DNA of 64,000 nt from GCA-002050365 sp964237235 (GCA_964237235.1 CAXSGY010000028.1:1-64000), one strand, 5' to 3'. Shown: positions 25,741 to 34,616, counted from the first letter of the stretch. Notes: a model not told the origin generated them from the sequence alone. Translations and numbers: made by a program.

Positions 25741-26826
25741 TTATTTCAAACTAATTTTATTCGCCGCCTCCCGTTTTTTCTCGTCAATAATTTTCGCGTA
25801 AATCTGCGTCGTCGAAATATTTTTGTGTCCGAGCATTTTGGAAACCGTGTAAAGATCGGTTCCCAAAGTCAGTTGCAATGTCGCGTAGGTGTGCCGGAAC
25901 GAATGAAAAGTAACGTCCTTCTCGATGCCGGCGGCGGTCGTCCACAGCGAAAGATAGCGCGTCTGGGCGTATCTCAATTTACTGAAAACTTTCGCTTCCG
26001 GTTTATCGCGGTTGCCGAGCAGCGCGAATGCCTCGTCGGAGATCGGCAGCGTTTCGAGCTGCTTGGTTTTCTGCTGCGCGAATCTGATGTAATAACCCTG
26101 GCTTTTGCCGTGCTGGATTTCCCGCCAGACGAGTTTCGCAATATCCGAATAACGCAGACCGGTCAGAGCCGAGAAAAGCGCGGCGCGTTTCAGATTCTCG
26201 TATCGAAAATCGGCGTTCGCCAGTTTCTGCAATTCTTCGAGCGTTAAAAATTCCTTGTGCGCCTCTTCCGGTTTAATGCCGCCGACTTTCTTTGCCGGAT
26301 CAGCGGGAAAGAGTTTTTTCTCGACGGCGGTTTTCAAAACAGTTTTGAATTTAATGAAGTAAGTCCCGGCGGTATTGATGGAAAAATTATCAATCAGATA
26401 ATTTTTATACTCGCTGCACAATTCTTCGGTGACATCGTTGAAACGACATTTCTTTTGAACGAAATCTTCAAAACGGTTGCAGGCGGAAACCCAATTATAA
26501 TGATTGCTCACGGAAGTTCGTTTTTTCAGTTCGACGATCTGCCGGAAGAACTTGAGAAAGTCGCCCTGTTTGGCGCGCGTCGTCGTGAAACCGTATTGAC
26601 CGGCTTGCAGTTCGAGCTGCCGCTGCGAGCGCACGTTCTCGGCGAGCAGTCTGGTTCCTTTGTTCTCGTCGCGTTCAAGCTGGGTTTTCGGTTTGGCGAA
26701 AATATTAAGCCCCAAATGTTCGCGGCGCGTTTGTTTGCCGCCGACGACAATCGGCGGATAAAAATCAAGGTAGAGACCAATCTTGTCGTGCTTTAATTTT
26801 TTCTCGCGCAGAAAAACTTTGACCAT
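25741..26826 (-). CDS. Tyrosine integrase, 361 aa
   Basis: Site-specific recombinase of the Bacteroidetes-type phage integrase group. An N-terminal arm-binding region (about 1-85) and a SAM-like core-binding domain (about 95-190) precede the catalytic domain. Catalytic residues: Arg in ALTGLRYSDIAKL, HxxR in FHSFRHTYATL, His in MLGHKNISTTQ, and the nucleophile Tyr in QIYAKI. It is full length. The ATG has AAGGA at a good distance. It reads away from the right end of the element, as is usual when attR lies just upstream; the partner att repeat was not found. Confidence 0.9.
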   Translation of the reverse strand: MVKVFLREKKLKHDKIGLYLDFYPPIVVGGKQTRREHLGLNIFAKPKTQLERDENKGTRLLAENVRSQRQLELQAGQYGFTTTRAKQGDFLKFFRQIVELKKRTSVSNHYNWVSACNRFEDFVQKKCRFNDVTEELCSEYKNYLIDNFSINTAGTYFIKFKTVLKTAVEKKLFPADPAKKVGGIKPEEAHKEFLTLEELQKLANADFRYENLKRAALFSALTGLRYSDIAKLVWREIQHGKSQGYYIRFAQQKTKQLETLPISDEAFALLGNRDKPEAKVFSKLRYAQTRYLSLWTTAAGIEKDVTFHSFRHTYATLQLTLGTDLYTVSKMLGHKNISTTQIYAKIIDEKKREAANKISLK

Positions 26827-26985
26827 TCGTATCCTTCTTTTGTTTAAAGATACGACAGAGATACAAATTTATGCGAACCAGCAATGAAAAAGAATAAGTA
26901 ATTATAAAATGATGTGCGAGTAAAGCGCGGTAAACACAGGAGTTTATTTATAATTGATTTGATTTGTTAATTGATGATTATCGAA

Positions 26986-27618
26986 TTACTTTTTCTCTAA
27001 AAGGAAAATCATTTTCGACCAGCCGATTGGTTCGTTAAACGGAAATTTGTGATTGCCGGCGACGTTAAAATATTGCCGGGCGAGTTGTTCGGTTTCTTCA
27101 ATTGAATGGGTTTTGAAATTGTATAAAATTTCCAAAACCGAACCGACAATAGAAGGACGCACGGGAATTAAAACGAGTTTTGCGCCGCGCTTTAAAACCC
27201 GCGCGAATTCCTTTAATCCGGCATCGAGCGGCACATATTCCAGAACGCCGCACGTTAAAACCAAATCGAAGGTTTCGTCGGCGAAAGGCAATTCCAAAAC
27301 GTTTCCCTGGACGGCGGCGATGTTCGAGGCATCCGTCTTTTTGTCTTTTTCAAACTGCCCGCGCGACACTTTCAGAGAGTTAACGGAAAGGTCGAGCGCG
27401 ACGCATTTTTTCGGGCGAAAATTCGCGCTCTGAAAACCGAGCGTCACAATGCCCGTGCCGCTGCCCGCGTCGAGAACCAGCGAATTTTCGTTGATTTCCA
27501 AATCGAGCGATTTGAGATATTTCGCCACCGAATTTCGGTAGCCGTTCACCAGCATCATCAAATTATGAACGTCGGCGATGCGGTCGTAGAAATTTTGCGT
27601 TTTCGATTGTTGGGACAT
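26986..27618 (-). CDS. Class I SAM-dependent methyltransferase, 210 aa
   Basis: Cytosolic methyltransferase of the UbiE/Methyltransf_11 type. Motif I is VLDAGSGTGIVTLG (residues 48-61), the acidic end of strand 2 is CVALDLS, motif II/post-II is NVLELPFADETFDLVLTCGVLEYVP, and the RVLKRGAKLVLI segment follows. The N-terminal FYDRIADVHNLMM matches enzymes acting on quinones or small lipids, but the substrate cannot be told. It is the first chromosomal gene right of the element; a heptamer-repeat hairpin separates it from the TlpA gene upstream. Confidence 0.85.
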   Translation of the reverse strand: MSQQSKTQNFYDRIADVHNLMMLVNGYRNSVAKYLKSLDLEINENSLVLDAGSGTGIVTLGFQSANFRPKKCVALDLSVNSLKVSRGQFEKDKKTDASNIAAVQGNVLELPFADETFDLVLTCGVLEYVPLDAGLKEFARVLKRGAKLVLIPVRPSIVGSVLEILYNFKTHSIEETEQLARQYFNVAGNHKFPFNEPIGWSKMIFLLEKK

Positions 27619-27671
27619 TCAAGGTTCAAGGTTCAAGGTTCAAGGTCGTCGGAAAAAACTTTGAACCTTGA
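27619..27671. repeat. Heptanucleotide tandem-repeat hairpin (CAAGGTT)
   Basis: Four tandem CAAGGTT units (about 27622-27649) are followed by a short loop and a complementary TTTGAACCTTGAAC arm. The structure lies between two minus-strand genes and could act as a terminator-like or mRNA-stabilising hairpin. It is one of several intergenic hairpins with a 7-bp period in this window. Confidence 0.75.
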
Positions 27672-27672
27672 A

Positions 27673-29103
27673 CTATTTTTCAGCTAAGAGCTTTTCGATT
27701 TGCTCGCGGATTTCTTCTTCGCGGCTGCGGCTCGTGCCGGTTTCGATAAAGCGAACTACGCCTTTGCGGTCAATCAAAACCGTCGTCGGAATCGCGCCCG
27801 CGCCGTAGTTTGACTGGTTCTGGTTGTCTCTGGTGACGACAAAATCATACGGCAGACGATTGGCTTTTCTGAAATTTTCGAGATACTTGATTTCCGAAGG
27901 TTTATCAACCGGCATTCCTTCGGCTTCGCCCTGATATTTGGTTACGCCCAAAATTTCCAAACCGTCTTTTCGGTAGGTCTTCGACCATTCGCTCAAGCTC
28001 GGAAAAGCCGCGATGCACGGACCGCACCACGTCGCCCAGAAATCGAGCAGCACAATTTTGCCGCGCATATCAGCTAAAGTTCGCGCCTGACCGGGAAACC
28101 AATTTTCAACGCCGACCAGCTCCGGCGCGGGTTCGTTGAGCAGACGATAATGTTTTTCGCGCTGTTTCAAACGCCGCAGAACGTCGTCCTGTAAGGGCTT
28201 CGCCGCGAAATTTTTAGCGACCTGCGTTTGCGCGTCCGCAAACATTTGCAGCGCGAGCGGTTTGCGATTCGTGTTTATTAAAAATTTTATATTTTCGTCG
28301 AGCGCGGTGTAATAAAGCGCGCTTGAGGCGAGCGCGATTGCCTTTTTTTGCAAATCTTGCAGCGTGTTTTCCGCTTCGTTCGGCTTGCCTGCGTCGCGGT
28401 AAATTTCAAACGCCGTAAATGCCGTATCGAGCAAATCGTCGAGCGCGCGGGCGCGCGAGGTCGCGTCTTTAACAAGCGTTTTTGCCGTCGCATACGCTTG
28501 CGCGGCGTGCGGCGCGGCTTTCGCGTAATCTTTGGTTTCCCGATAATTTTTCGCCAGCTCGCTTTCGACGCGCAACAGCTCGGTCGCTTTCGTCGGCTCG
28601 GTTTTCAAGTATTCGCTTAAAAGCATTTCGGCATCGGCAAAATTTTTCCGGCGCGCTTCGACGACGATGATTACCGAGCGCGCCGTCTGCAATTTTTCGA
28701 CGGGCGGATTTTCCGTCTTGAGAAACTTTTGAAAAACTTCCGACGCTTTTTCGCCCGCGTCCGCCAGCCAGTCGAGCATTCCGAGATAATAAAAATCTTC
28801 GCCCGCCAAATTTTGACGCGGCTCGACGACGGCGGCATATTTTGCCGCGAGTTGTTTCTGCTCGCGGATCGTCACATTGAAAAGATTGTCGGTGTATGGA
28901 ATTTTTTTCGCTTCATATTCGGCGAATTTTCGCTTCGCGTAAGTGTTCGCGTCTTCAAACATTTCCCGAATTGATTGCTCGTCCGCGGCAGACGGCGTTG
29001 AAATTTTCGGCACTGCGGAATTAGGATTAACGCGCCCCGATTGCGCCGCAGAGGAAACGACGGCGCATATTAAAAATAAAATTGCGATGTAAAAATTTTT
29101 CAT
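27673..29103 (-). CDS. TlpA-type thioredoxin-fold protein with TPR-like N-terminal region, 476 aa
   Basis: Exported thiol-disulfide protein: a signal peptide (MKNFYIAILFLICAVVSSAAQ) is followed by about 300 residues of helical, TPR-like repeats and a C-terminal TlpA/ResA domain with the active site FWATWCGPC. GAIPTTVLIDRKG supplies the cis-proline loop. Such proteins reduce or isomerise periplasmic cysteines, for example in cytochrome c maturation. The TPR-like half probably binds a partner. The gene stands alone between two repeat hairpins. Confidence 0.8.
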   Translation of the reverse strand: MKNFYIAILFLICAVVSSAAQSGRVNPNSAVPKISTPSAADEQSIREMFEDANTYAKRKFAEYEAKKIPYTDNLFNVTIREQKQLAAKYAAVVEPRQNLAGEDFYYLGMLDWLADAGEKASEVFQKFLKTENPPVEKLQTARSVIIVVEARRKNFADAEMLLSEYLKTEPTKATELLRVESELAKNYRETKDYAKAAPHAAQAYATAKTLVKDATSRARALDDLLDTAFTAFEIYRDAGKPNEAENTLQDLQKKAIALASSALYYTALDENIKFLINTNRKPLALQMFADAQTQVAKNFAAKPLQDDVLRRLKQREKHYRLLNEPAPELVGVENWFPGQARTLADMRGKIVLLDFWATWCGPCIAAFPSLSEWSKTYRKDGLEILGVTKYQGEAEGMPVDKPSEIKYLENFRKANRLPYDFVVTRDNQNQSNYGAGAIPTTVLIDRKGVVRFIETGTSRSREEEIREQIEKLLAEK

Positions 29104-29199
29104 TACTTAAAACTCTAAAAAATTTAAGTCCACAAAAGCCTCGACAAATTTGCCGCTCTCATATATCAGCCGTCCGCGATCAAAAAAGTAATCTTATGT

Positions 29200-29242
29200 A
29201 ACAGCAAACAGATGATAGCTGATAACTGACAGTCTGAATTTC
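29200..29242 (+). repeat. Degenerate heptamer repeat (GATGATA-GCTGATA-ACTGACA-GTCTGAA)
   Basis: Four 7-bp units share the xCTGAyA-type core in tandem, with no clear second arm. They lie in the 168-base gap between the TlpA and ThiO genes, which otherwise shows no gene or clear promoter. Confidence 0.5.
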
Positions 29243-29271
29243 AATCAAAAAACATTTTCGAAACGAAATAT

Positions 29272-30411
29272 TCAACGCGCCGCGACAATTTGAAAACGGC
29301 GCGGACTGAAAATTTTCAAAAATTCCGATTCGCCGTTGCCGACGATTTTATCAGCCAAAATTTTCGCCGTCAGCGGCGCGAGCAAAATTCCGTTGCGATA
29401 ATGCGCCGCGGCGATAAACAGATTTTCGATTTCGGGAAACGCGCCCAAAACCGGCAAACCGTCCGCCGCAAAAGGTCTCAAACCCGCCCATTTTTCGCTC
29501 GGTTTTAGTTTCGCCAACGCCGGCGCGATTTCAAAAGCCGTCGCTTGCAGCGATTCGATTCCGGCGGCGGTGACGCTTTTGTCAAAGCCGACATCTTCAA
29601 CCGTCGCGCCCGCTAAAATGCGCCCGTTGCGGCGCGGCACGATGTAACCGCGCGGGCTGTAAATCACTTTTTGAATTAATCTTTTCGCGGTTTGAAAAAC
29701 TATTATTTGCCCGCGAACCGGCTTGATTTTCGGCGCGGGCAAACTGTCCGCGCCGAGTTTGATGAAGGAAGTCCACGCGCCTGTTGCTAAAACGATTTTT
29801 TCGCCCGTGAATTTTTCGCTTGCCGTTTGCGCGCCGACGATTTTTGAATTTTCAACTAAAAGACTTTCGACCGGCGCGTTTTCGACGATTTTAATTTCAT
29901 TCGTTCGGCAAAATTTTTCGAGCGCGGCGAGCAGATTTCGATTTTCCACTTGCCAATCGTTCGGAAAAAACAAGCCTTCCGATACGTCAGGCGAAACGAA
30001 CGGTTCGGCGCGTCGAATCTCCGCCGCGCTCAGAAGTTCGACCGCCAAATTTCGCTTTTGCCATTCGTATCGCCGACGAATTTCCGCCGCGTCCCGTTCG
30101 TTAAAAGCGAGATAAAAAGTTCCGTTGCGGTCAAGCTCGATGTCAACGCCGGTTTCCTCGAAAAGCTCTTCGGCGAAATTCGGATAAAGATTGTTTGAAT
30201 CGTTGCAGAGATGAAAAAAATCATCGGCTTTTTCAGTTTCCGCACTCGGCGCGAGCATTCCGGCGGCGGCATGTGAAGATTCTCTGCCGACTGCGCCGCG
30301 CTCTAAAATCGTAATTGTCGACGCGCCGCGTTTTTTGAGTTCGCGCGCCACCGACAAACCGATTACGCCGCCGCCAATGATTAAAATTTCCGCGTTGTTC
30401 GAGAGATTCAT
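29272..30411 (-). CDS. thiO: Glycine oxidase ThiO-like FAD-dependent amine oxidase, 379 aa
   Basis: Oxidises glycine to iminoglycine for the thiazole part of thiamine in species with ThiO. The FAD-binding GGGVIGLSVARELKKRG motif (residues 12-28) opens the chain, SHAAAGMLAP binds the flavin, and the C-terminal HYRNGILLAPLTAKI is characteristic of glycine oxidases. Length is normal. No other thi gene is visible nearby, so a general D-amino-acid oxidase is an alternative. It is transcribed divergently from the isocitrate dehydrogenase gene, with a heptamer-repeat region between them. Confidence 0.8.
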   Translation of the reverse strand: MNLSNNAEILIIGGGVIGLSVARELKKRGASTITILERGAVGRESSHAAAGMLAPSAETEKADDFFHLCNDSNNLYPNFAEELFEETGVDIELDRNGTFYLAFNERDAAEIRRRYEWQKRNLAVELLSAAEIRRAEPFVSPDVSEGLFFPNDWQVENRNLLAALEKFCRTNEIKIVENAPVESLLVENSKIVGAQTASEKFTGEKIVLATGAWTSFIKLGADSLPAPKIKPVRGQIIVFQTAKRLIQKVIYSPRGYIVPRRNGRILAGATVEDVGFDKSVTAAGIESLQATAFEIAPALAKLKPSEKWAGLRPFAADGLPVLGAFPEIENLFIAAAHYRNGILLAPLTAKILADKIVGNGESEFLKIFSPRRFQIVAAR

Positions 30412-30419
30412 CGAAAAAA

Positions 30420-30509
30420 CTTCTTGTCCTTTGTCGTTTGTCCTTTGTCCGTTGTAAATTTAAATAATAACGCAGTAAAAACGAATAGCTAAGGACGAAG
30501 GACAAAACA
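30420..30509. repeat. Heptamer repeats (TTTGTCC) in the thiO/IDH divergent region
   Basis: TTTGTCC-TTTGTCG-TTTGTCC-TTTGTCC units at about 30424-30452 face a complementary GGACGAAGGACAAAAC arm just before the dehydrogenase start. The arm contains the AAGGAC ribosome site, so hairpin formation could affect its translation. Confidence 0.6.
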
Positions 30510-31514
30510 ATGAAACATACTATCACATTGATTCCCGGCGACGGCATCGGACCGGAAATCATTGCGGCGACGGTTCGGATTATCGAGGCGACGGGTGTCG
30601 AAATTGATTGGGAAACGCAGATCATCGGCGCGCAGGCTCTGGAGAAATTCGGCACGACTCTGCCGGCGGCGGCGACCGATTCGATTATCAAAAACAAAGT
30701 CGCGCTGAAAGGTCCTTTGACCACGCCGGTCGGCAAAGGTTTCACGTCGGTCAACGTCGGTCTGCGAAAAACCTTAGACCTTTACGCCAACGTCCGCCCG
30801 ATTCGCGCTCTGCCGAATATTCCGTGTAAATATCCGAATCTGGATTTGGTCATCGTGCGCGAAAACACCGAAGATTTATACGCCGGTTTAGAACACACGG
30901 TCGTTCCGGGCGTGGTCGAAAGCATAAAAATTATTACGGAAAAGGCTTCGACCAGAATCTCGCGCTACGCTTTTGAATTCGCCAAAAACGAAAATCGCAA
31001 AAAGGTGACGGCGGTTCACAAAGCCAATATTATGAAACTTTCCGACGGGCTTTTTCTGGAAAGTTTCTATAATGTGGCGAAGGAATATCCTGAAATTAAG
31101 GCAGACGACAAAATCATTGACAACTGTTGTATGCAGCTCGTTTTGAATCCGCAGCAGTTTGACGTGATGGTGATGGAAAACCTTTACGGCGACATCGTTT
31201 CGGATTTGTGCGCCGGTTTAATAGGCGGCTTGGGACTTGCGCCGGGTGCAAACATCGGCGAAATCGGCGCGGTTTTTGAAGCCGTTCACGGCTCCGCGCC
31301 CGACATCGCCGGACAGGGCGTTGCGAATCCGACCGCCGTTTTAATGTCGGCGATTTTGATGCTCAAATATATCGGCGAACGCGACGCGGCGGAGCGGACC
31401 GAAAAAGCGATGCTCGAAGTTTTCGCCGACGGCGCGACGATCACCAGAGATTTGGGCGGCACGGCGAACACGATTGATTTTGCGAACGCGATTGTTGAAA
31501 AATTGAAGCAGTAA
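30510..31514 (+). CDS. NAD-type isocitrate dehydrogenase (isocitrate/isopropylmalate family), 334 aa
   Basis: Oxidative decarboxylation of isocitrate to 2-oxoglutarate in the TCA cycle. LIPGDGIGPE opens the chain. GLRKTLDLYANVRP and IVRENTEDLYAGLEH are typical of short NAD-dependent enzymes related to mitochondrial IDH3. The metal-binding region NLYGDIVSDLCAGLIGGLG and FEAVHGSAPDIAGQGVANPTA are complete. Isopropylmalate or homoisocitrate as substrate is less likely from the ENTEDLYAG loop, but cofactor and substrate are not proven. AAGGAC precedes the ATG. Confidence 0.85.
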   Translation: MKHTITLIPGDGIGPEIIAATVRIIEATGVEIDWETQIIGAQALEKFGTTLPAAATDSIIKNKVALKGPLTTPVGKGFTSVNVGLRKTLDLYANVRPIRALPNIPCKYPNLDLVIVRENTEDLYAGLEHTVVPGVVESIKIITEKASTRISRYAFEFAKNENRKKVTAVHKANIMKLSDGLFLESFYNVAKEYPEIKADDKIIDNCCMQLVLNPQQFDVMVMENLYGDIVSDLCAGLIGGLGLAPGANIGEIGAVFEAVHGSAPDIAGQGVANPTAVLMSAILMLKYIGERDAAERTEKAMLEVFADGATITRDLGGTANTIDFANAIVEKLKQ

Positions 31515-31516
31515 AA

Positions 31517-31598
31517 ATTAGCCGCGAATGACACGAATAATACGAATCGAAACTTGGAAAAAAATAATTCGTGTTATTCGCGTCATTCGCGGCTAAAA
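31517..31598. repeat. Long hairpin with 9-bp repeats after the IDH gene
   Basis: The arms are about 30 bases long (TTAGCCGCGAATGAC... and ...GTCATTCGCGGCTAA) and nearly perfect. Each arm contains the unit CGAATxxxx three times with 9-bp period. It starts at the IDH stop and ends just before the next start, so it may terminate transcription or protect the 3' end. Confidence 0.8.
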
Positions 31599-31603
31599 AG
31601 TTT

Positions 31604-32224
31604 ATGTCGGAAAATAAAATTTGGGACAAGCCCGTTTCGCACGGCGAGATTCTCAAGAATATCTGGAAAAACTTGGATTTGGGAACGCTCGACCGCAATC
31701 ATCCGTTTCATACGCCGGTGTTTGCGACCGTCGGAAACGGTTGCGCGCCGGATTTGCGCGTCGTCGTTTTGCGCCGCTTCTGGCGCAAGCCGCCGCTTCT
31801 GGCGTTTCACACGCATCTCGGTTCGCCGAAGATTAAGGAACTCGAAGCGAATCCGAATGTTTACTGGCTTTTTTATCACACTACCGAACGCTTTCAAGTG
31901 CGCGTTAAAGGCAAAGCGGAAATTCACACAAGCGATGAATTAACCGACGAGCAATGGCTTTCGACCGAATTTTTTTCGCGCCGCTGTTACGTCGGCGAAG
32001 CTCCGACTAAGGAGAGCAAAAAGCCGACTTCCGGTTTGCCTGAAGATTTGATTAACCGCGCGCCAACGCCCGAAGAATCCGAACAGGGACGCGCCAATTT
32101 CGCCGTCGTCACTTCGACCGTCGAGCAGATAGATTGTCTGGAAATGAACGTCAAAGGTCACCGCCGTTCGCTCTTCACGTGGAACGAACGCGGCGAACTC
32201 GAAACGAAGTGGCTGACACCATAA
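31604..32224 (+). CDS. Pyridoxamine-phosphate-oxidase-like FMN-binding protein, 206 aa
   Basis: The fold is that of PNPOx-like split barrels: FHTPVFATVGNGCAPDLRVVVLRRFW, LAFHTHLGSPKIKELEANPNVYWLFYH and the C-terminal WNERGELETKWLTP, where PdxH has its R-L-x-P end. The catalytic C-terminal RxP of PdxH is changed to W-L-T-P, so a related flavoprotein rather than true PdxH is more likely. The frame is open from 31571, but those codons lie in the hairpin, so the ATG at 31604 is used. Cytosolic. Confidence 0.75.
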   Translation: MSENKIWDKPVSHGEILKNIWKNLDLGTLDRNHPFHTPVFATVGNGCAPDLRVVVLRRFWRKPPLLAFHTHLGSPKIKELEANPNVYWLFYHTTERFQVRVKGKAEIHTSDELTDEQWLSTEFFSRRCYVGEAPTKESKKPTSGLPEDLINRAPTPEESEQGRANFAVVTSTVEQIDCLEMNVKGHRRSLFTWNERGELETKWLTP

Positions 32225-32322
32225 ATTTTCTCAGTATATTTCAAACAGTTTCTCTTTCGTATTTCTGAATTTTCCTCTCGAGAGCCAAACAAACAATTCA
32301 AAAATTTTATCTTCGTTCTAAT

Positions 32323-32351
32323 TTGATTTAGAAACCGGCGATTGATATAGT
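32323..32351 (+). promoter_or_regulatory. Promoter of the tRNA-Ala gene
   Basis: TTGATT (32323-32328), exactly 17 bases, then TATAGT (32346-32351), about 60 bases before the tRNA. Spacing and boxes fit a sigma-70-type promoter. Confidence 0.6.
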
Positions 32352-32413
32352 GAGTGCTTGTTTGAAGAATGCCGGAGGAACCGGCATTCTCGCAAAATTT
32401 TTGAAAACTTCAA

Positions 32414-32490
<77 letters not shown>

Positions 32491-32504
32491 TTAAATTAAT
32501 AGTT

Positions 32505-32532
32505 AAAGGGAATCATCTTGATTCCCTTTTTT
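32505..32532 (+). terminator. Terminator after tRNA-Ala
   Basis: AAAGGGAATCA-tct-TGATTCCCTTT followed by a T run, 16 bases after the tRNA. The remaining DNA to 32782 holds no gene I can support. Confidence 0.85.
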
Positions 32533-32782
32533 ATTTAAGAAGACATTAAAGGACCCATTCGTTTAATTTTCCTGTTGCGAAATCAATATAAAATTATTTA
32601 TTGTTTCACTGCTGTTCAATTCCTATCACAATGTATCAACCGTTATGAATATAAAAGTTTATGGTCTCACTCGGAAAATTGAGCCTTCCGGAAATGACCT
32701 CGAAAATTTTCTGAGATACTTTCAATCATCGAGGCTTTTCGTTTATTCAGATCGGCTGAGAATCGTTGAGTTTTTGACCGTT

Positions 32783-34234
32783 TCAATGATTAGAATCAGG
32801 TTCTTCAGATTCGTTCAAAGCTGTCCAAATTGCCTCCTGCGTTTCTTTGTCCTGAACGATTGCTTTAACGTCCTTGAAAAGAATCTGCAAAATCTGCGAT
32901 TTTGTTTTGCCTGCCAAATCTTTGTGCGCGTCCCATTTTTGCGTGATCGCTTCGCCTGTCGCATCGTCTAAATCGGGAAGTTTCTGCTCGAGTTCTTCGA
33001 CCAGCGAAGTCGCTTCGGAGGCATCCAAAGTTTGTTTGGAAGGCGGCGCGGACTCCGGTTCGGCTGTGGTTTTCGGCGTGACCGGCGGCTTTTCATTATT
33101 GTCTGGAACCGAAGACGCGCTTTCGTTGCAGGTTACTTTGCTTCTCGAATAAACCGCGCCTTTCCAAACACCGGGAACCGTCATCGTTTGGGTCGAATTA
33201 TCGCCGAAAGTTCTCAAAACGGTTATCGTATAAGGTATGCTGGCGTTTTCCCGCGTCACCAACTGTTTGCAAATCGTCGTCTTTCCGGCAGGAATAACCG
33301 TTGCGGTTTTGAAACCGACGGTGTTTTCATAGGTCGTCGAATTCGATTTACTTTTTCGGGAAGTACTGGTTTGCTTGACACCGGTCTGAACCGTGACGGA
33401 CGCTTCGACCAAACCTTTATAACCGGCGGACGCTTCGACGGATAACCATATTTCATTCGATACTTCTTCGGAGCTTTCCCAGGAAGTGGCATCAATAAAC
33501 TTACTTTCAGCCGTCATCTCGTGCGTCTGTTCGCGGGTTGTTTCGTTGGTATATTCATTTTCAAGATTTGTCGTTTTGAGGTCGGAATTATTGTCCTTGA
33601 TTTTCTCGTTGGCATCATACTTAATGCTCAAAAATTTTTCTTTGACGACTATCTCCTTCGGAGCTAAACCCGATTCATTGCCGACAATCGTAATGTTCCA
33701 GACGGCGTTGCTTCGATTACCCGGATCCTGATGGTGAAGATTGTTGTCGGGCGTGTCACTGCTGACTATCGCTTTGCCGTGTTTTTTATCTATGATCTGA
33801 AATTTGTTATCACCTTTTTTGACCAGTTTCCACTTGGCATTATCCCGGTTGTTCGCGTCTTGATTGTATAAGTTTCCGTCGTATGAATCGCCCGCGACAA
33901 TCGCTTTGTTATTACGCAAATTAATGATGTTATAGTAGCCGTCGCCGGTGGAAATAAACTGCCACAATCCGTTGTCGCCGTTGCTGTCGCCGAGTTCCTG
34001 ATGGTAAAGATGCCCGTCGTAATTTTTGCCGGCAACGACCGCCAACGGTTTTGAGCGACTGTCTTCGATTTTGACGGTGGCATAATCCTGCGCGTTCAGA
34101 TATTGAACGGAGCCGATTGCGATAAATAGAAGCAAGGCAAAATATCTGAATGTCATAGTTTGTCCAAATAATCTACCGTTGGTATCAACTTTTATTAAAG
34201 CGGTTTTTTTGGCGATTGAAATAAGTTTACGCAT
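32783..34234 (-). CDS. Secreted ricin-B-lectin plus aerolysin-like protein, 483 aa
   Basis: An N-terminal beta-trefoil shows three lectin repeats with the usual W position (GLWQFIS, AKWKLVK, AVWNIT) and LVVAGKNYDG/AIVAGDSYDG loops. The middle 160 residues are Ser/Thr-rich beta strands (WLSVEASAGYKGLVEASVTV, TSTSRKSKSNSTTYE, VIPAGKTTI, IPYTITVLRTFG), resembling the pore-forming module of aerolysin/ETX-MTX2 proteins. The C-terminal 80 residues are acidic helices. AGAGGAG supports the start at 34234, giving a long exported leader whose hydrophobic core is FRYFALLLFIAIGSVQYLNAQ; a Met at 34156 would begin at that signal. A sugar-binding, pore-forming secreted protein is inferred by pattern only. 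Confidence 0.6.
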   Translation of the reverse strand: MRKLISIAKKTALIKVDTNGRLFGQTMTFRYFALLLFIAIGSVQYLNAQDYATVKIEDSRSKPLAVVAGKNYDGHLYHQELGDSNGDNGLWQFISTGDGYYNIINLRNNKAIVAGDSYDGNLYNQDANNRDNAKWKLVKKGDNKFQIIDKKHGKAIVSSDTPDNNLHHQDPGNRSNAVWNITIVGNESGLAPKEIVVKEKFLSIKYDANEKIKDNNSDLKTTNLENEYTNETTREQTHEMTAESKFIDATSWESSEEVSNEIWLSVEASAGYKGLVEASVTVQTGVKQTSTSRKSKSNSTTYENTVGFKTATVIPAGKTTICKQLVTRENASIPYTITVLRTFGDNSTQTMTVPGVWKGAVYSRSKVTCNESASSVPDNNEKPPVTPKTTAEPESAPPSKQTLDASEATSLVEELEQKLPDLDDATGEAITQKWDAHKDLAGKTKSQILQILFKDVKAIVQDKETQEAIWTALNESEEPDSNH

Positions 34235-34429
34235 ATTTAATTTCTCCTCTGTCAATTAAATTTTGGAATATTTACTGTCCCGTCAACATAAACGGGAAAA
34301 GAATGTGGAAAGGGTCATCAACCGCAAAAGTTTTTTATTTTACTTGATGGATTTTGATTATCAGCGGTAATTGAGCAGTTTGGTCGCTGAAAATTCTCGT
34401 TTTCGGCGGACTTTAGAGAGTCCGAAAAA

Positions 34430-34509
34430 ACTATGTGCCGCTATGTTTTGTGGAGCAGATGTTTAAGGAAAATTTGTAACACATAGAAACATAGAAGCAC
34501 ATAGAAAAC
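34430..34509. repeat. Short-repeat hairpin (ACATAGAA units)
   Basis: CTATGTGCCGCTATGTTTTGTG faces ACACATAGAAACATAGAAGCACATAG, so both arms carry tandem ACATAGAA-like units. It lies upstream of the lectin gene on its promoter side, in a 676-base gap that also holds a MITE-like element and the lepB terminator. Confidence 0.55.
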
Positions 34510-34616
34510 ATTATTTCATATATGTGTTTTGAGTCTGTTCTAAGATTATCGTGTTAGTTTCGCGCGGCATCTGTCGCCTGTTGAAATTTCCGGCGATTGA
34601 TTTCACGGGCAGATCA

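Larger units (their letters stand above)
6868..26985 (-). mobile_element. Integrated phage-related element (satellite or defective prophage), about 20 kb
   Basis: All genes read on the minus strand. From the right: tyrosine integrase, unknown coupled gene, excisionase-like HTH, two zinc ribbons, primase-helicase, iteron-like cluster, small genes, two terminase-small-subunit-like proteins, a HAD phosphatase, and three long late-type genes ending at a terminator. I recognise no large terminase, portal, capsid, tail tube, or conjugation ATPase. The limits are approximate: the terminator at 6868 on the left and the gap before the methyltransferase gene at 26986 on the right. I searched by eye for flanking direct repeats and found none convincing, and no tRNA is at either end. 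The RES cassette at 3.3-6.5 kb could belong to the element. Confidence 0.75.

Noticed and set aside
26827..26985. attR/attL direct repeat pair for the integrase
   Set aside because: Compared by eye with 3243-3320 and 6200-6990; only short AT-rich matches found, none convincing.
32645..32971. Open frame of 108 codons
   Set aside because: It overlaps the C-terminal coding part of the lectin/pore-former gene on the other strand and has no supporting features.
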